Of a stretch of DNA of 64,000 nucleotides, positions 18,104 through 28,933 are shown piece by piece. The stretch spans positions 7,501-71,500 of the forward strand of contig NZ_BMJM01000012.1 of NCBI RefSeq assembly GCF_014643455.1, written 5' to 3'. Position 1 is the stretch's first letter. The number at the start of each line of letters is the position of its first letter. Origin of the DNA: Sandarakinorhabdus glacialis. Lineage in GTDB: Bacteria; Pseudomonadota; Alphaproteobacteria; Sphingomonadales; Sphingomonadaceae. Below the pieces are notes generated by a model. That model did no database searches and was not told where the DNA came from. It saw nothing but the letters and a program-made list of their open reading frames with translations. The position numbers and the translations under genes were made by a program.

Positions 18104-19233
18104 CACAGCGCCGCGACGAACGCCCGCAGGTCGCCGAGGAACAGCTCGGGTTCCTCGAGGCTGGCAAAATGCCCGCCGCGCGGCATGTCGGTCCAATGCA
18201 CGATATTATAGCCGCGCTCGACCACCGCGCGCGGCGGGAACGCCAGCAGGTCATGCGGGAAACTGGCCACCCCGACCGGTACCTCGATCCGCCGCCCGTC
18301 CGGAATCGAAAACCCGCCCTCGAGGAACATGCCGCGATACAGCCAGGTCGCCGTCAGGAAACTCCGCGTCGTCAGGTAGATCATGATGTTGGTCAGCATC
18401 GTGTCCATCGGATACGGCGGGTCGCCCACCCCTGCCGACACATCGGACCAACCCGAAAACTTCTCCGAAAACCACGCCGCGACGCCCATTGGCGAATCCA
18501 TCATGGCAAAGCCCAGGCTCTGCGGCTTGGTGCCCTGCAACTGGAGATACGCCGTCTCGGCATCCCGCGTGGCCAGCGCCTTTTGCAGCCACGCACCCTG
18601 CTCGGGTGTCTCCGGCGCCATGTTCCCCGGCCGCAGCCCAAACCCGTTCAGATGCACCGCCTCGACGCGCTTGCTGTCGAGCCCCATCCAGCCGCCGATC
18701 ACCGATCCCCAGTCGCCCCCCTGATAGACGAACCGGTCGTATCCCAGCCGCGCCATCAACCTGTCGTACAGTCCGGCCACCGCGCGCGGTCCCAACGGGT
18801 TTTTCGGCCGGTCCGACCAGCCATAGCCGGGCAGCGACGGCGCTACGACATGGAACGCCGGCATCGCCGCATCCTCGGGCTCGGCCAGCCGCTCGATGAT
18901 CGCGTCGAACTCGACGATCGACCCCGGCCAGCCATGCGAGATCAGCAGCGGCCGCGCATCCGCCCGCGTCGAACGCCGGTGAATCGCATGCAGGCTGAAG
19001 CCATCCTCGACCTCCACGCGCATCTGCGGATGCCGGTTGAGCCCCGCCACCGCCGCCGGCCAGTCATATTCCTCGAGCCAATACGTCCGCAGCCGCTCCA
19101 TGTAGTCGCGGTTGGCGCCATGCTTCCAGCCTGCGTCTTCCGGCTCCTCGAAGAATCGGAACGCCCCGACCCGCGACCGCACCAGCGCCATTTCGAGCGC
19201 ATTGACGGGGATCTCGAACGGCGTAATCGTCAA
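18103..19233 (-). CDS. Epoxide hydrolase, EHN-type alpha/beta hydrolase
   Basis: A 376-residue protein with an N-terminal epoxide-hydrolase cap ([20 protein letters not shown], residues 2-110) and an alpha/beta-hydrolase core. The oxyanion motif is [10 protein letters not shown], the nucleophile Asp lies in [12 protein letters not shown] and the catalytic His in [12 protein letters not shown]. The start is probably TTG 19233, which overlaps the GMC oxidoreductase stop (TTGA); the open frame further upstream has no family similarity. It hydrolyses an epoxide to a diol in relatives. Coupled to an oxidoreductase upstream and lipB downstream, so a catabolic role is likely, with unknown substrate. 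Confidence 0.92.
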   Translation of the reverse strand: MTITPFEIPVNALEMALVRSRVGAFRFFEEPEDAGWKHGANRDYMERLRTYWLEEYDWPAAVAGLNRHPQMRVEVEDGFSLHAIHRRSTRADARPLLISHGWPGSIVEFDAIIERLAEPEDAAMPAFHVVAPSLPGYGWSDRPKNPLGPRAVAGLYDRLMARLGYDRFVYQGGDWGSVIGGWMGLDSKRVEAVHLNGFGLRPGNMAPETPEQGAWLQKALATRDAETAYLQLQGTKPQSLGFAMMDSPMGVAAWFSEKFSGWSDVSAGVGDPPYPMDTMLTNIMIYLTTRSFLTATWLYRGMFLEGGFSIPDGRRIEVPVGVASFPHDLLAFPPRAVVERGYNIVHWTDMPRGGHFASLEEPELFLGDLRAFVAAL

Positions 19234-20879
19234 GCCGCAATCCCCAGCTTGCGCTCCAGCGTCCGCCGCTCGGCGATCAGGTCCGCCGCCTTCTCGCCGA
19301 TCATGATCGTCGGCGCATTGGTATTGCCCGAAACCAGATACGGCATCACCGACGCATCGACGACCCGCAGCCCCTCGACGCCATTGACCCGCAGCCGCCC
19401 ATCGACCACCGCGCGCTCGTCGATGCCCATCCGGCAGGTGCCGACCGGGTGATAGATCGTCTCGCCCCATTCGCGCATCGCCGCCACCAGCCCCGGGCGA
19501 TCGGTAACCCCCGGCCCCGGCCAGGTTTCCGCCTTGCGGAACGCATCAAACGCCGGCTGCCGGCCGATCTCGCGCGCCATCTCGACACCGCGTGCCAGCG
19601 TCTCGACATCCTCCGGCGCGCTCAGATACTGCGGATCGATCGCCGGCGGCGCCAGCGGATCGGGCGACGCCAGCCGGATCGTGCCCCGGCTCTCGGGTCG
19701 CAGCTGGCAGACGTGCATCTGGTACCCATGCTGCGCGCTCATCGTGCCGCGCCCGTGCGGCGCGCCCTTCACCGGCATGAAGTGGATCTGCAGGTCGGGC
19801 GCCGCCAGCCCCTCGCGGCTCGACAGGAACGCCCCCGTCGGCGTCGGCATATGCGCGCCATTCCCCGTCTTGCCGAACACCCATTTGCCCAGCGCCATCA
19901 TCTTGTGGGCAAAACTCGCGTTCGAATTGAGCGTCACCGGTTGCGAGCATTCCCATTGCACGATCATGTCGAGATGGTCCTGCAGATTACCCCCCACATC
20001 GGCGCTGTCATGCACCACCGGAATGCCCATTGCCTTCAGGTGCGCCGCCGGGCCGATCCCGGACAGCAGCAGCAATTGCGGCGAATTCACCGCCCCGCCG
20101 CACAGGATCACCTCGCGTGCCAACGCCGTTTCCGCCCGGCCGCCGCGCTTGTAGGCGATCCCCGTCGCGCGCTTGCCCTCGAAGGTCACCCGCTCGACCT
20201 GCACGCTGTCGCGGATCTCGAGGTTGCTGCGCGCCTTCACCGCCGGCGTCAGATACGCCTTTGCCGCCGAGAACCGCTGGCCGTCCTTGATCGTCGCGTC
20301 ATAGAACCCGGCGCCCTCGAACTGCGGCCCGTTGAAATCATCGGTGCGCTTGTACCCGGCCTCCTGCGCCGCCTTCAGGAACACATCGTTGAGCACATGC
20401 GGCAGCGCCCCCTTGCGTGACGTATGCAGCGGGCCATCGGCGCCGTGGAAATCGCACGCCCCGCGCTCGCTGCTTTCCGCCTTGCGGAAATACGGCAGCA
20501 CATCGGACCAGCCCCACCCCGTCAGCCCCAATTGCGACCAGCGGTCGTAATCGCTCGAATGGCCGCGAATATAGACCATGCCGTTGATCGACGACGATCC
20601 GCCCAGCGCCCGGCCGCGCGGCCAGTACATCTTGCGGTCGCCCATCTCCTTTTGGGGAACGGTCCAGAATCCCCAGTCGAACGGGCTGGCTTTCTCCGGC
20701 GGGATGATCTGCGCGATGCCGGCCGGCATTTGGATCATCATCGAATTGTCCTTGCCGCCGGCCTCGATCAGCAGCACCCGCGTGCCCGGATCCGCCGACA
20801 GCCGGTTGGCGAGCACGCACCCCGCAGACCCCGCGCCAACGATGATAAAGTCCCACACTTCACGGCCCGCATTGTTCAC
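19230..20879 (-). CDS. GMC family FAD-dependent oxidoreductase
   Basis: A choline-dehydrogenase-like flavoenzyme of about 549 residues. The FAD-binding Rossmann motif DFIIVGAGSAGCVLANRLS is N-terminal, with the GMC signatures RGRALGGSSSINGMVYIRG and GGAVNSPQLLLLSGIGP. The C-terminal half has YHPVGTCRMG and NTNAPTIMIGEKAADLI; the active-site His is in IYHPVGTCRM. GTG 20879 is preferred because GGGGAG lies seven bases before it; TTG 20885 is too close to that site. Family members oxidise alcohols. The 4-bp overlap with the epoxide hydrolase suggests a joint pathway. Confidence 0.94.
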   Translation of the reverse strand: MNNAGREVWDFIIVGAGSAGCVLANRLSADPGTRVLLIEAGGKDNSMMIQMPAGIAQIIPPEKASPFDWGFWTVPQKEMGDRKMYWPRGRALGGSSSINGMVYIRGHSSDYDRWSQLGLTGWGWSDVLPYFRKAESSERGACDFHGADGPLHTSRKGALPHVLNDVFLKAAQEAGYKRTDDFNGPQFEGAGFYDATIKDGQRFSAAKAYLTPAVKARSNLEIRDSVQVERVTFEGKRATGIAYKRGGRAETALAREVILCGGAVNSPQLLLLSGIGPAAHLKAMGIPVVHDSADVGGNLQDHLDMIVQWECSQPVTLNSNASFAHKMMALGKWVFGKTGNGAHMPTPTGAFLSSREGLAAPDLQIHFMPVKGAPHGRGTMSAQHGYQMHVCQLRPESRGTIRLASPDPLAPPAIDPQYLSAPEDVETLARGVEMAREIGRQPAFDAFRKAETWPGPGVTDRPGLVAAMREWGETIYHPVGTCRMGIDERAVVDGRLRVNGVEGLRVVDASVMPYLVSGNTNAPTIMIGEKAADLIAERRTLERKLGIAA

Positions 20880-20950
20880 CGGCAAACTCCCCAGAATGAC
20901 GTTTGCGCCAGCCTAGCGCACCCGACCCGAACTGGAAACGGCGCAAAGTG

Positions 20951-22198
20951 TCAGCCCGCCGGATGATGCGCCTTCAGCGCCGTCGCCGCATCCGCCAGCA
21001 CGTCGGCCGCCACGACAATCCCCTGCTCCACCAGCAGCTTGCCCTGGACATAATCCTTCACCGCATTGACGCAATCGAGCGCAATCACCCGCCCATCCTT
21101 CAGATACACCACGCTGAACGACCGCGCCGCCACATCGCCGCGCAACACGGCCCGATCATGCCCGATCGACAGCCCCACCGTCTGCAGTTTCAAATCATAT
21201 TGGTTCGACCAGAACCACGGCACCGCATGATAGGGCCTGGGCGCGCCGGTCAGCAGCCGCGCCACCGTTGCCGCCTGGTCATTGGCGTTCTGCACCGATT
21301 CGACCCGGATATGCGCCCCGCCGGCAAAACCATTGTCGTGCGCCGCACAGTCCCCGATCGCGAACACGTCGGGCAACGACGTCCGGCAATGATCGTCGAC
21401 ATCGACTCCCCCCGGCGCCGAATCGCCGCCCTCGGCACCCGCCGCGAGCAACGCCGCCACCGCCGGCACGATGCCGATGCCGACGATCACCATCTCTGCC
21501 GGCACGATCTCACCCCCGGCCAGCATCACGCCGCTAGCCCGGCCATCTTCGCCCAGCACCGAAACCACCGTCACCCCGGTCCGCACCTCGACGCCGTGCG
21601 CCCGGTGCTCGGCCTCATAGAATTCCGACAGGACCGGCCCCGCCACGCGCGCCAGCACGCGCGGCTGCGCTTCGAGCACGGTCACCGCCTTGCCCAGCTT
21701 CGCCAGCACCGCCGCCGCCTCCAGCCCGATATACCCACCCCCGATGATCGCCACCCGCGTCGTCGCACCCAGCTCGGTCTTCAACACCTCGACATCGGCG
21801 CGCGTCCGGATGCCATGCACGCCGGCCAGGTCATGCCCGAGGCAACTCAGCCGCCGCGGGCTGCCCCCCGTCGCCCATACCAGCGCGCCATAGCCAAAAT
21901 GCTCGCCGCCATCGGTAAACACGACATGCCCGTCCGCATCGACCCGCGTCACCTGCCGCCCGGTCAGCATCACCACGTTGCGGTCGACCCAAAAACTCTC
22001 CGGCCGGATCAGCATTCGCTCGAACGCCTTGTCGCCGCTCAGGAAATCCTTCGACAGGGGAGGACGCTCGTAAGGCAATTCCGGCTCCTCGCCGATGATG
22101 GCGATCGAACCGGCATACCCCAACTGCCGCAATTGCACCGCGGTCTGCGCCCCACCATGGCCGGCTCCCACGATGACGACATCGAACCGCTCACTCAC
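20951..22198 (-). CDS. Ferredoxin reductase-like FAD/NAD oxidoreductase
   Basis: A 415-residue pyridine-nucleotide-disulphide-type flavoprotein resembling rhodocoxin and terpredoxin reductases, which feed electrons to [2Fe-2S] ferredoxins of P450 or Rieske systems. It contains [21 protein letters not shown] (FAD), [35 protein letters not shown] (NAD) and [11 protein letters not shown], then the reductase C-terminal domain with [19 protein letters not shown] 22198 has GGGGAAGAT upstream. No ferredoxin or P450 gene is in the neighbourhood, so its partner lies elsewhere. Confidence 0.93.
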   Translation of the reverse strand: MSERFDVVIVGAGHGGAQTAVQLRQLGYAGSIAIIGEEPELPYERPPLSKDFLSGDKAFERMLIRPESFWVDRNVVMLTGRQVTRVDADGHVVFTDGGEHFGYGALVWATGGSPRRLSCLGHDLAGVHGIRTRADVEVLKTELGATTRVAIIGGGYIGLEAAAVLAKLGKAVTVLEAQPRVLARVAGPVLSEFYEAEHRAHGVEVRTGVTVVSVLGEDGRASGVMLAGGEIVPAEMVIVGIGIVPAVAALLAAGAEGGDSAPGGVDVDDHCRTSLPDVFAIGDCAAHDNGFAGGAHIRVESVQNANDQAATVARLLTGAPRPYHAVPWFWSNQYDLKLQTVGLSIGHDRAVLRGDVAARSFSVVYLKDGRVIALDCVNAVKDYVQGKLLVEQGIVVAADVLADAATALKAHHPAG

Positions 22199-22314
22199 AC
22201 ATCTTCCCCACAAACCTGCCTGCGGCCTATAGTCTTTGGCACCTGCGGGCAACGCCGCGAACCCCTCACTTCCGCGCCCTTCACATCCACCCCGCACAAT
22301 GCCACATCTGCGTC

Positions 22315-23187
22315 ATGGAACTCGACCAACACCCCGACGCGGCTGCCTGGGGCCATCTCGTGCCGCGCACACCGCTGGTCCGCCGGCTGCTCGCCCACAA
22401 CCCGTCGCCGTTCACCTACACCGGCACCGGCACTTTCGTGGTCGGGCATGGCATCGTCGCCGTCATCGATCCGGGCCCCGCCGACCCCGATCACATCGCC
22501 GCGCTGATCCATTCGCTCAAGGGCGAGACCGTCAGCCACATCGTCATCACCCACACCCATATGGACCACAGCCCGGCCGCCCCGGCGCTCCAGGCGGCGA
22601 CCGGTGCGATCATCACCGGCTGCGTGCCGCTGGTCCTCTCCGACGACGGCCCCCGCGCCGACGCCGGCTTCGACCCGACCTATGCCCCCGATCGCGTCAT
22701 GGCCGAAGGCGACAGCGTGTCGGGACCCGGCTGGACACTCACCGCGCTCGCCACCCCCGGCCACACCTCGAACCACCTCTGCTTCGCCTTCCCCGAGGAA
22801 AAGGCGCTGTTCACCGGCGATCACGTCATGGGCTGGTCGACCACCGTCGTCGCGCCCCCGGACGGCGACATGGCGGCGTACATGGCGTCGCTGCGCAAAT
22901 TGCTCGACCGCGACGACGTCATCTACCACCCGACCCACGGCGAGCCGGTCACCGATCCGCAGCGCTTCGTCCGCGGCCTCATTACCCACCGCAAGCAACG
23001 CGAAAACCAGATCCTCAAGCTGCTCGGCGAAGGCCCCCACACCATCCCGGCGATGGTCGCGGTCATGTACGCCAAGGTCGACGCCCGTCTCCACCCCGCA
23101 GCCGGCCGCTCGGTCCTCGCCCATCTGATCGACCTGAGGAACCGCGACACAGTCACCGACACCAACAACGAGTGGCGCCTGATCTAA
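22315..23187 (+). CDS. MBL-fold metallo-hydrolase, LACTB2-like
   Basis: A 290-residue metallo-beta-lactamase-fold hydrolase. The metal motif is [11 protein letters not shown], with further ligands in [19 protein letters not shown] and YHPTHGEP. The C-terminal part ([20 protein letters not shown] onward) looks like the winged-helix extension of the LACTB2 group, whose characterised members include an endoribonuclease. It is divergent from the flavoprotein. Activity could be thioesterase, nuclease or other hydrolase; sequence alone does not decide. Confidence 0.88.
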   Translation: MELDQHPDAAAWGHLVPRTPLVRRLLAHNPSPFTYTGTGTFVVGHGIVAVIDPGPADPDHIAALIHSLKGETVSHIVITHTHMDHSPAAPALQAATGAIITGCVPLVLSDDGPRADAGFDPTYAPDRVMAEGDSVSGPGWTLTALATPGHTSNHLCFAFPEEKALFTGDHVMGWSTTVVAPPDGDMAAYMASLRKLLDRDDVIYHPTHGEPVTDPQRFVRGLITHRKQRENQILKLLGEGPHTIPAMVAVMYAKVDARLHPAAGRSVLAHLIDLRNRDTVTDTNNEWRLI

Positions 23188-23189
23188 AC

Positions 23190-23260
23190 ACCTCTCCCCT
23201 CGAGGGAGAAGTCGGACTCGCGCCTTCGCGAGCCGGGAGAGGGGGCCTTCCTCCCACAAA
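23190..23260. repeat. Intergenic GC-rich inverted repeat, distant family A member
   Basis: CTCTCCCCTCGAGGGAGAAGT followed by CGCGCCTTCGCGAGCC and GGGAGAGGGGG. It resembles family A in its leading hairpin, but the central CGAGAGACGC block is altered to CGGACTCGCGCC. Lies between the MBL-fold gene and nadA. Confidence 0.6.
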
Positions 23261-23317
23261 AGGGTGACGAACCCCCCCACACCTTCTATATCGCCGAAAA
23301 GCCCCGGAGCACCCCGC

Positions 23318-24319
23318 ATGGACGCACGCCTCAATCCTTTCGGCCCCCGAAACGCCCTCGCCGGTCTCGACCTCAAGGCCGAGATCAACCGCCTGCGCAA
23401 AGAAAAAAACGCCGTAATTCTCGCGCATTATTACCAGGACCCGGCATTGCAGGACATCGCCGATTTCGTCGGCGACAGTCTCGACCTGTCGCGCAAGGCC
23501 GCAGCCACCGAAGCGGAAGTCATCGCCTTCTGCGGCGTCAAATTCATGGCCGAAGTCGCGAAAATCCTGTCCCCCAACAAGATCGTCGTCCTCCCCGATC
23601 TCGCCGCCGGCTGCAGCCTCGAGGATTCATGCCCGCCGGAGGATTTCGCACGCTTCCGCCGCGCCCATCCCGATCACATCAGCCTGACCTACATCAACTG
23701 CTCAGCGGCGGTGAAAGCCGAAAGCGACATCATCGTCACGTCGAGTTCGGCCGAAAAGATCATCAACCAGCTCCCCGCCGACCAGAAAATCCTGTTCGCC
23801 CCCGACAAGCATTTGGGCGCCTGGCTCAACCGCAAGACCGGCCGCGACATGCTGCTCTGGGACGGCACCTGCATCGTCCACGAGAAATTCTCGGTAACCG
23901 AATTGCTCAAGCTGAAGGCGCAGCACCCCGCCGCGCCGGTTCTCGCGCACCCCGAATGCCCCGCCGCGATCCTCGACCTCGCGCATTACATCGGCGCCAC
24001 CAGCGGCATCCTCGACTACGCCCTCAATAGCCCCGAACAGACGGTCATCGTCGCCACCGAGCCCAACATCATCCACCAGATGCAGCTGAAGGCCCCCCAC
24101 AAGACCTTCATCGGAGCCCCCGGCGCCGACGGCAATTGCGGCTGCAACACCTGCCCCTACATGGCGCTCAACACGATGGAAAAACTCTACATCGCGCTGC
24201 GCGACCTCAGCCCCCGCATCGAAGTCCCCGAAGACGTCCGCATAAAGGCCAAGATCAGCCTCGACCGCATGCTCGAAATGGCCGGCAGGGTCTCCGCCTC
24301 CCCCGTAAAAGGCGACTAG
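23318..24319 (+). CDS. nadA: Quinolinate synthase NadA
   Basis: A 333-residue iron-sulphur enzyme that condenses iminoaspartate with dihydroxyacetone phosphate to quinolinate in NAD biosynthesis. Signatures are [73 protein letters not shown] and the C-terminal [15 protein letters not shown]. The [4Fe-4S] ligand cysteines are present. ATG 23318 gives the family's N-terminus. nadC follows 90 bp downstream, separated by a family A repeat. No nadB is seen in this window. Confidence 0.97.
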   Translation: MDARLNPFGPRNALAGLDLKAEINRLRKEKNAVILAHYYQDPALQDIADFVGDSLDLSRKAAATEAEVIAFCGVKFMAEVAKILSPNKIVVLPDLAAGCSLEDSCPPEDFARFRRAHPDHISLTYINCSAAVKAESDIIVTSSSAEKIINQLPADQKILFAPDKHLGAWLNRKTGRDMLLWDGTCIVHEKFSVTELLKLKAQHPAAPVLAHPECPAAILDLAHYIGATSGILDYALNSPEQTVIVATEPNIIHQMQLKAPHKTFIGAPGADGNCGCNTCPYMALNTMEKLYIALRDLSPRIEVPEDVRIKAKISLDRMLEMAGRVSASPVKGD

Positions 24320-24320
24320 C

Positions 24321-24395
24321 TTCCTTCCCCTCTCCCTCGACGGGAGAGGCGAGAGACGCCCCTTGGCGGCCCGGGTGAGGGTGGTCCTCCGTGCA
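24321..24395. repeat. Intergenic repeat family A, copy 2
   Basis: CTCTCCCTCGACGGGAGAGGCGAGAGACGCC followed by GGCGGCCCGGGTGAGGGTGG. It sits between nadA and nadC within what is probably one operon, so it may fold in the transcript without fully terminating it. Confidence 0.85.
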
Positions 24396-24409
24396 GAAGA
24401 AAGCCAAAT

Positions 24410-25252
24410 ATGACCGACTTCACCCTCCCCGATTTCGACATCCCCGCCTTCATCACCGCCACCCTCGCCGAAGACATGGGCCAAGGCGGCGACCGCACCT
24501 CCGCCGCCGTCATCCCCGCCGACGCCATCCTCACCGCGGTGATGGACTCGCGCGACTCCGTGACCGTCGCCGGCCTCCCCATCGCCGCCGCCTTTTTCCG
24601 CGCCCTCGACCCCGACTGCACTATCGACACCCTCGTTTCCGAGGGCGAAAGCGTCCCCGCCGGCACCGACCTGATGCGCATCCGCGGCAACGCCCGCGCG
24701 CTGCTCACCGCCGAACGCTCGGCGCTCAACACCGTCCAGCATTTGACCGGCATTGCCACCATGACACGGGCCTATATCGACGCCATCGCCGGCACCGGCG
24801 CGATACTCCTCGACACGCGGAAAACCCTCCCCGGCCTGCGCATTCTTGAAAAATACGCGGTCCGTATGGGCGGCGCCACCAACCACCGGATGCGCCTCGA
24901 CGACGGCGTCATGATCAAGGACAACCACATCGCCGTCGCCGGCAGCGTCGAGGCCGCCGTCGGCGCCGCCAAGGCCGCCGGCCTTAAGGACATCGTCGTC
25001 GAAGTCGACACCATCGGCCAGATTCCGCCCGCTCTTGCCGCCGGCGCCGACCGCCTGCTGCTCGACAACATGGGCCCGGCGATGCTCACCGAAGCCGTCG
25101 CCATGATCGCGGGCCGCGTCCCCACCGAAGCCAGCGGCGGCGTAAACCTAGCCACCATCCGCGCCATCGCCGAAACCGGCGTGACCTACATCAGCGTCGG
25201 CCGCATAACCCAAAGCGCCCCGGCGGCAGACATAGGCCTCGACTTCGCGTAA
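24410..25252 (+). CDS. nadC: Nicotinate-nucleotide pyrophosphorylase NadC
   Basis: A 280-residue enzyme converting quinolinate and PRPP to nicotinate mononucleotide. Family stretches are TLAEDMGQGGDRTSAAVIP, ALLTAERSALNTVQHLTGIAT, LLDTRKTLPGLRILEKYAVRMGGATNHRMRLDDGVMIKDNHI and VEVDTIGQIPPALAAGADRLLLDNM. The catalytic and substrate-binding Arg and Lys residues lie in DTRKT and HRMRL. It follows nadA on the same strand. Confidence 0.97.
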   Translation: MTDFTLPDFDIPAFITATLAEDMGQGGDRTSAAVIPADAILTAVMDSRDSVTVAGLPIAAAFFRALDPDCTIDTLVSEGESVPAGTDLMRIRGNARALLTAERSALNTVQHLTGIATMTRAYIDAIAGTGAILLDTRKTLPGLRILEKYAVRMGGATNHRMRLDDGVMIKDNHIAVAGSVEAAVGAAKAAGLKDIVVEVDTIGQIPPALAAGADRLLLDNMGPAMLTEAVAMIAGRVPTEASGGVNLATIRAIAETGVTYISVGRITQSAPAADIGLDFA

Positions 25253-25254
25253 CT

Positions 25255-25332
25255 CTTCCTTGCCATCCCCCTAAAGGGGGGAGGCGAGAGACGCGCTCTT
25301 GCGCGGCCCGGGTGGGGGTGGTCCCCCGCCGA
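25255..25332. repeat. Intergenic repeat family A, copy 3
   Basis: CCCCCTAAAGGGGGGAGGCGAGAGACGCG then GCGCGGCCCGGGTGGGGGTGG; nearly the same as copy 1. Directly after nadC, at a convergent gene end. Confidence 0.88.
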
Positions 25333-25357
25333 CATCAGTCACGCTACAACCGAAGAT

Positions 25358-25428
25358 TGTCATCCCGGGCTCGACCTGGGACCCAGTTGCTTCTCTGCGC
25401 CAAAAAGCTCGAGCCCGCGGTGACAGTC
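25358..25428. repeat. Intergenic repeat family B, copy 1
   Basis: TGTCATCCCGGGCTCGACCTGGGACCCAG with an inverted partner GAGCCCGCGGTGACAG about 30 bp later. Related TGTCATCCCGGG units occur at 46065, 58450 and 63362. Many alphaproteobacterial genomes carry such repeats. Confidence 0.8.
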
Positions 25429-25437
25429 AAAGCCCCC

Positions 25438-26130
25438 CTAATCCAGAAAAGAGTCCGACCCCCGCGTCAAATGTCGCCGCTGCACATCGAGCGCCGACTG
25501 CCCCGGCGCCATCAACCGCGCCCGTTGCCGATCCGCCTCCGCCCCGACCTTTTCGACGGTAAACACCGCCTCCTCGAGCATCGCCCGCCGCTCCGACAGG
25601 GTCGCCAGCTCGCATCCGACCAGCGCGTCGCCGATATGCTGCGGCACCCACTTCCGAATACGGATCGCCAAATCCCCGGCATCATTGTCAAACGGATTGC
25701 GATCGGCCAACCCGAGGAACAGCCGACAGCTTTCCTGCACCACGGCAATCCGCGACCGCGCCCAGTCGGCATTCTCCGCCAATGCGGCGAACGCCGTCAT
25801 CAGGGTCTCGTCCTTCGCCGAAACCGCCCGGGCCACTATGGGCGCCGGTCGTACCGCCGGCTGCGCCTCGGTCGCCGTCGCCTCGATATCGAAGTTTTGC
25901 CCGCGCTGCCGGCGCCGTGGCCGCTTCGGCCAGACCAGCGAAAGCACCACGAACAGCAGCGCCGAAATTAGCAAAGTCCGGCTGACCGACCCACCACCGA
26001 CGGCCAGGCCACCAAGTATCGCCATCGCCACCACCACAAACCGCGACCGCAGGAAGACCACCAGCGCCGTGCCGGCGAGCAACCCCGCAATCAGCACGGC
26101 CGCCCCGAAGACGAGCAACAGGAACGGCAC
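25438..26130 (-). CDS. Membrane protein of unknown function
   Basis: A 230-residue protein I do not recognise. Three hydrophobic stretches fill the first 68 residues (PFLLLVFGAAVLIAGLLAGTALVVFL, FVVVAMAILGGLAV, LLISALLFVVLSLVW). A basic stretch RPRRRQRG follows and then a mostly helical cytosolic part without a known motif. It lies 14 bp downstream of the DUF4112 gene on the same strand, and the two probably form an operon. Confidence 0.75.
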   Translation of the reverse strand: MPFLLLVFGAAVLIAGLLAGTALVVFLRSRFVVVAMAILGGLAVGGGSVSRTLLISALLFVVLSLVWPKRPRRRQRGQNFDIEATATEAQPAVRPAPIVARAVSAKDETLMTAFAALAENADWARSRIAVVQESCRLFLGLADRNPFDNDAGDLAIRIRKWVPQHIGDALVGCELATLSERRAMLEEAVFTVEKVGAEADRQRARLMAPGQSALDVQRRHLTRGSDSFLD

Positions 26131-26143
26131 CCGCCCGGTCGCT

Positions 26144-26566
26144 TTAACGAGCGTCGACCAGCGACGTGCCCGAATGATGCCGATCGAGATGCCGCTTGAT
26201 GAGCCGCAAATTCTTCGTGTTGGAGCGGAAGAAAAAGTCGAACACGTCGCCGACGAACGGCACCGCGCCCAGCGTCGTGTCGACGCCGACGTTCATCAGC
26301 ATCCGCGCGACCGTCCGCTTGGGCATGCCGATGTTGCGGGCTTCCCAGACAAGATATAGTCCCATCGCGCCGGCGATCATGTCACCTGCAACCGGCACGA
26401 AGCCCATCACCGAATCGAGGCCGACACCGCGATTAAGCCCCGGGATGACGAAAGCGCGTTCGAGCACTTTCTCGAGCATCTCGATGCGCAGGCGCGCCGA
26501 CGGCACGTCGCGCGCCAGATACTGGCGGGCGTTGGCGGAATCGAACGCTGCAAAACTGGCGGCCAT
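26144..26566 (-). CDS. DUF4112 family protein
   Basis: A 140-residue protein with the DUF4112 signature: IPGLNRGVGLDSVMGFVPVAGDMI, VWEARNIGMPKRTVARMLMNVGVDTTLGAVPFVGDVFDFFFRSNTKNLRLIKRHL. The two glycine-rich hydrophobic segments suggest a small membrane-associated protein. The family's function is unknown. It precedes the membrane protein at 25438 in a likely two-gene unit. Confidence 0.88.
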   Translation of the reverse strand: MAASFAAFDSANARQYLARDVPSARLRIEMLEKVLERAFVIPGLNRGVGLDSVMGFVPVAGDMIAGAMGLYLVWEARNIGMPKRTVARMLMNVGVDTTLGAVPFVGDVFDFFFRSNTKNLRLIKRHLDRHHSGTSLVDAR

Positions 26567-26643
26567 CTGGTCGCAATGCTCCGGCAGCGGGATGCTGCTT
26601 CAGCTAAAATGGCCCCGATTTTCGGCGATTCAAGATCAGGCGG

Positions 26644-28815
26644 TCAGGCGGTTTCCAACAACAGTCCCGGCAACGCCTCTTGATGTGCCGCCCAAAGCCG
26701 GTTCAAGGGCGCAGACTTACCCGCGACAAGGATCGAACTGCTCCCCGTCTTGCCGATGACCATCCCGGAAACGCCCGAAATCGCCGCTTTGGCCAGCACC
26801 GCCTCGGCGTCGCCGGTCGTCACGATGAACCGCCCCTGGTCCTCGCCGAACCACGCTCCGGTGTCGCCGGTCATCGACAAATCGGCACCGATTCCGCTCG
26901 ACATCGCCATCGCCGCAATGCCGACAAGCAGCCCGCCGCCCGACACATCATGCACCGCGTCGACCAGCTTTCCAGCGATAAGCTGTTGAATCAATTCACC
27001 CGCAGCGCGCTCGGCGGCCAGGTCGACCGGCGGCGGCGGACCATCCTCGCGCCCCGCAATTTCGCGCAACCAAAGCGATTGCCCCAGATGACCGGCAGAT
27101 TTGCCAATGACAACAATCGCTTGGCCCTCGGCCTTGAACGCCAGTGTCATCTGGTCGGCATAATCGGCAATAACACCAACCCCACCGATAGCCGGCGTCG
27201 GCAAAATGCCTACCCCGTTGGTTTCATTGTACAAACTGACATTGCCCGAAACCACCGGGAAATCCAGTGCCAGGCACGCTTCCGCCATGCCCTCTATGCA
27301 CCCGACGAACTGCCCCATGATCTCAGGACGTTGCGGGTTGCCGAAGTTCATGCAGTCGGTAATCGCCAGCGGCTTTGCCCCCACCGAAACCAGGTTCCGC
27401 CAGACCTCCGCCACCGCCTGCCGGCCACCCTGGACCGGGTCGGCAAAACAATAGCGCGGCGTGCAATCCGTTGAAATCGCGAGCGCCTTGCGCGAACCGT
27501 GAACCCGCACCACCGCCGCATCACCGCCCGGCCGCTGCACCGTATCGGCACCGACCATGTGGTCATACTGCTCCCATATCCACCGCTTCGAAGCCAGGTC
27601 CGGGCACGCCACCAGCTTCAGCAAATCCCCAGCGACATCAGTCGATTCCACAACCCCCTCCAGCGCCGCCCGCGCCGGCGTCTGCACCCAGGGCCGATCA
27701 TATTTCGGCGCCGCATCCGCGAGCGGCGCCAGCGGAATGTCGCCGACCACCAAGCCATTGAACATCAACGTTAAATTGCCGCCTTCGACAACTTCGCCGA
27801 TGATCGCGAAATCGAGTTCCCACTTCCGGAAGATCGCCTCGGCGAAATCCTCCCGCCCCGGCTTGAGCACCATCAGCATCCGCTCCTGGCTCTCCGACAG
27901 CATCATCTCGTAGGGTGTCATCCGCTCCTCGCGAACGGGCACCTTGTCGAGGTCCAGCCGCAGCCCGACGCCACCCTTGGAGGCCATCTCCACCGCCGAC
28001 GAGGTCAGCCCCGCCGCGCCCATGTCCTGGATCGCCACGATGGCGTCCGACGCCATCAGTTCGAGGCACGCCTCGATCAGCAATTTCTCGGTAAACGGGT
28101 CGCCGACCTGGACCGTCGGCCGCTTGTCCTCGCTGTCGTCGTCGAACTCGGCGCTCGCCATGGTGGCGCCGTGGATGCCGTCGCGGCCGGTCTTCGACCC
28201 GACGTAAACCACTGAATTGCCTATGCCCGCCGCCGCCGAGTAGAAGATCTTGTCGGTTTTTGCGATGCCGACCGTCATCGCATTGACGATGATATTGCCG
28301 TTATACGCCTTGTGGAAATTGGTCTCGCCGCCGACCGTCGGCACCCCGACGCAATTGCCATAGCCGCCGATGCCGGCGACGACGCCCTTGATCAGATGGC
28401 GCATCTTGGGCGCGTCGATCTCGCCGAAGCGCAGCGCGTTGAGGTTCGCGACCGGCCGCGCGCCCATCGTGAACACATCGCGCAGGATACCGCCGACGCC
28501 GGTCGCAGCGCCTTGATATGGCTCGATAAAACTTGGGTGGTTGTGGCTTTCCATCTTGAAGATGGCAGCGTCGCCATCGCCGATATCGATGACCCCGGCG
28601 TTCTCGCCCGGGCCGCAGATCACCCAGGGTGCCGACGTCGGCAGCTTGGCGAGATGGATGCGCGACGACTTGTACGAGCAATGTTCGGACCACATGACCG
28701 AAAAAATGCCTAGTTCCAGCAGGTTGGGAATTCGACCCAGCGAGGTGACGACGCGGTCATACTCGTCGGGGGTAAAGCCGTGTTCGGCAACGATCTGCGG
28801 GGTGATCTCGGTCAT
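26644..28815 (-). CDS. purL: Phosphoribosylformylglycinamidine synthase subunit PurL
   Basis: A 723-residue small-type PurL that makes FGAM from FGAR with ATP and ammonia supplied by PurQ/PurS. Visible motifs are [77 protein letters not shown] and [13 protein letters not shown]. The length matches the three-component (PurLQS) type, so purQ and purS should exist elsewhere. ATG 28815 is chosen as the family start ([19 protein letters not shown]). Divergent from sodB. Confidence 0.97.
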   Translation of the reverse strand: MTEITPQIVAEHGFTPDEYDRVVTSLGRIPNLLELGIFSVMWSEHCSYKSSRIHLAKLPTSAPWVICGPGENAGVIDIGDGDAAIFKMESHNHPSFIEPYQGAATGVGGILRDVFTMGARPVANLNALRFGEIDAPKMRHLIKGVVAGIGGYGNCVGVPTVGGETNFHKAYNGNIIVNAMTVGIAKTDKIFYSAAAGIGNSVVYVGSKTGRDGIHGATMASAEFDDDSEDKRPTVQVGDPFTEKLLIEACLELMASDAIVAIQDMGAAGLTSSAVEMASKGGVGLRLDLDKVPVREERMTPYEMMLSESQERMLMVLKPGREDFAEAIFRKWELDFAIIGEVVEGGNLTLMFNGLVVGDIPLAPLADAAPKYDRPWVQTPARAALEGVVESTDVAGDLLKLVACPDLASKRWIWEQYDHMVGADTVQRPGGDAAVVRVHGSRKALAISTDCTPRYCFADPVQGGRQAVAEVWRNLVSVGAKPLAITDCMNFGNPQRPEIMGQFVGCIEGMAEACLALDFPVVSGNVSLYNETNGVGILPTPAIGGVGVIADYADQMTLAFKAEGQAIVVIGKSAGHLGQSLWLREIAGREDGPPPPVDLAAERAAGELIQQLIAGKLVDAVHDVSGGGLLVGIAAMAMSSGIGADLSMTGDTGAWFGEDQGRFIVTTGDAEAVLAKAAISGVSGMVIGKTGSSSILVAGKSAPLNRLWAAHQEALPGLLLETA

Positions 28816-28933
28816 GCCGCGCGGATAGCGAATCCCGGTCGTCCTGTCATGCACCGTGTAACATGGAAAATGCGGAACCGGGCCACGCGGCCATGGGTTT
28901 ATCGACACAATCGCGTTCAAAACATGGAGAGTT

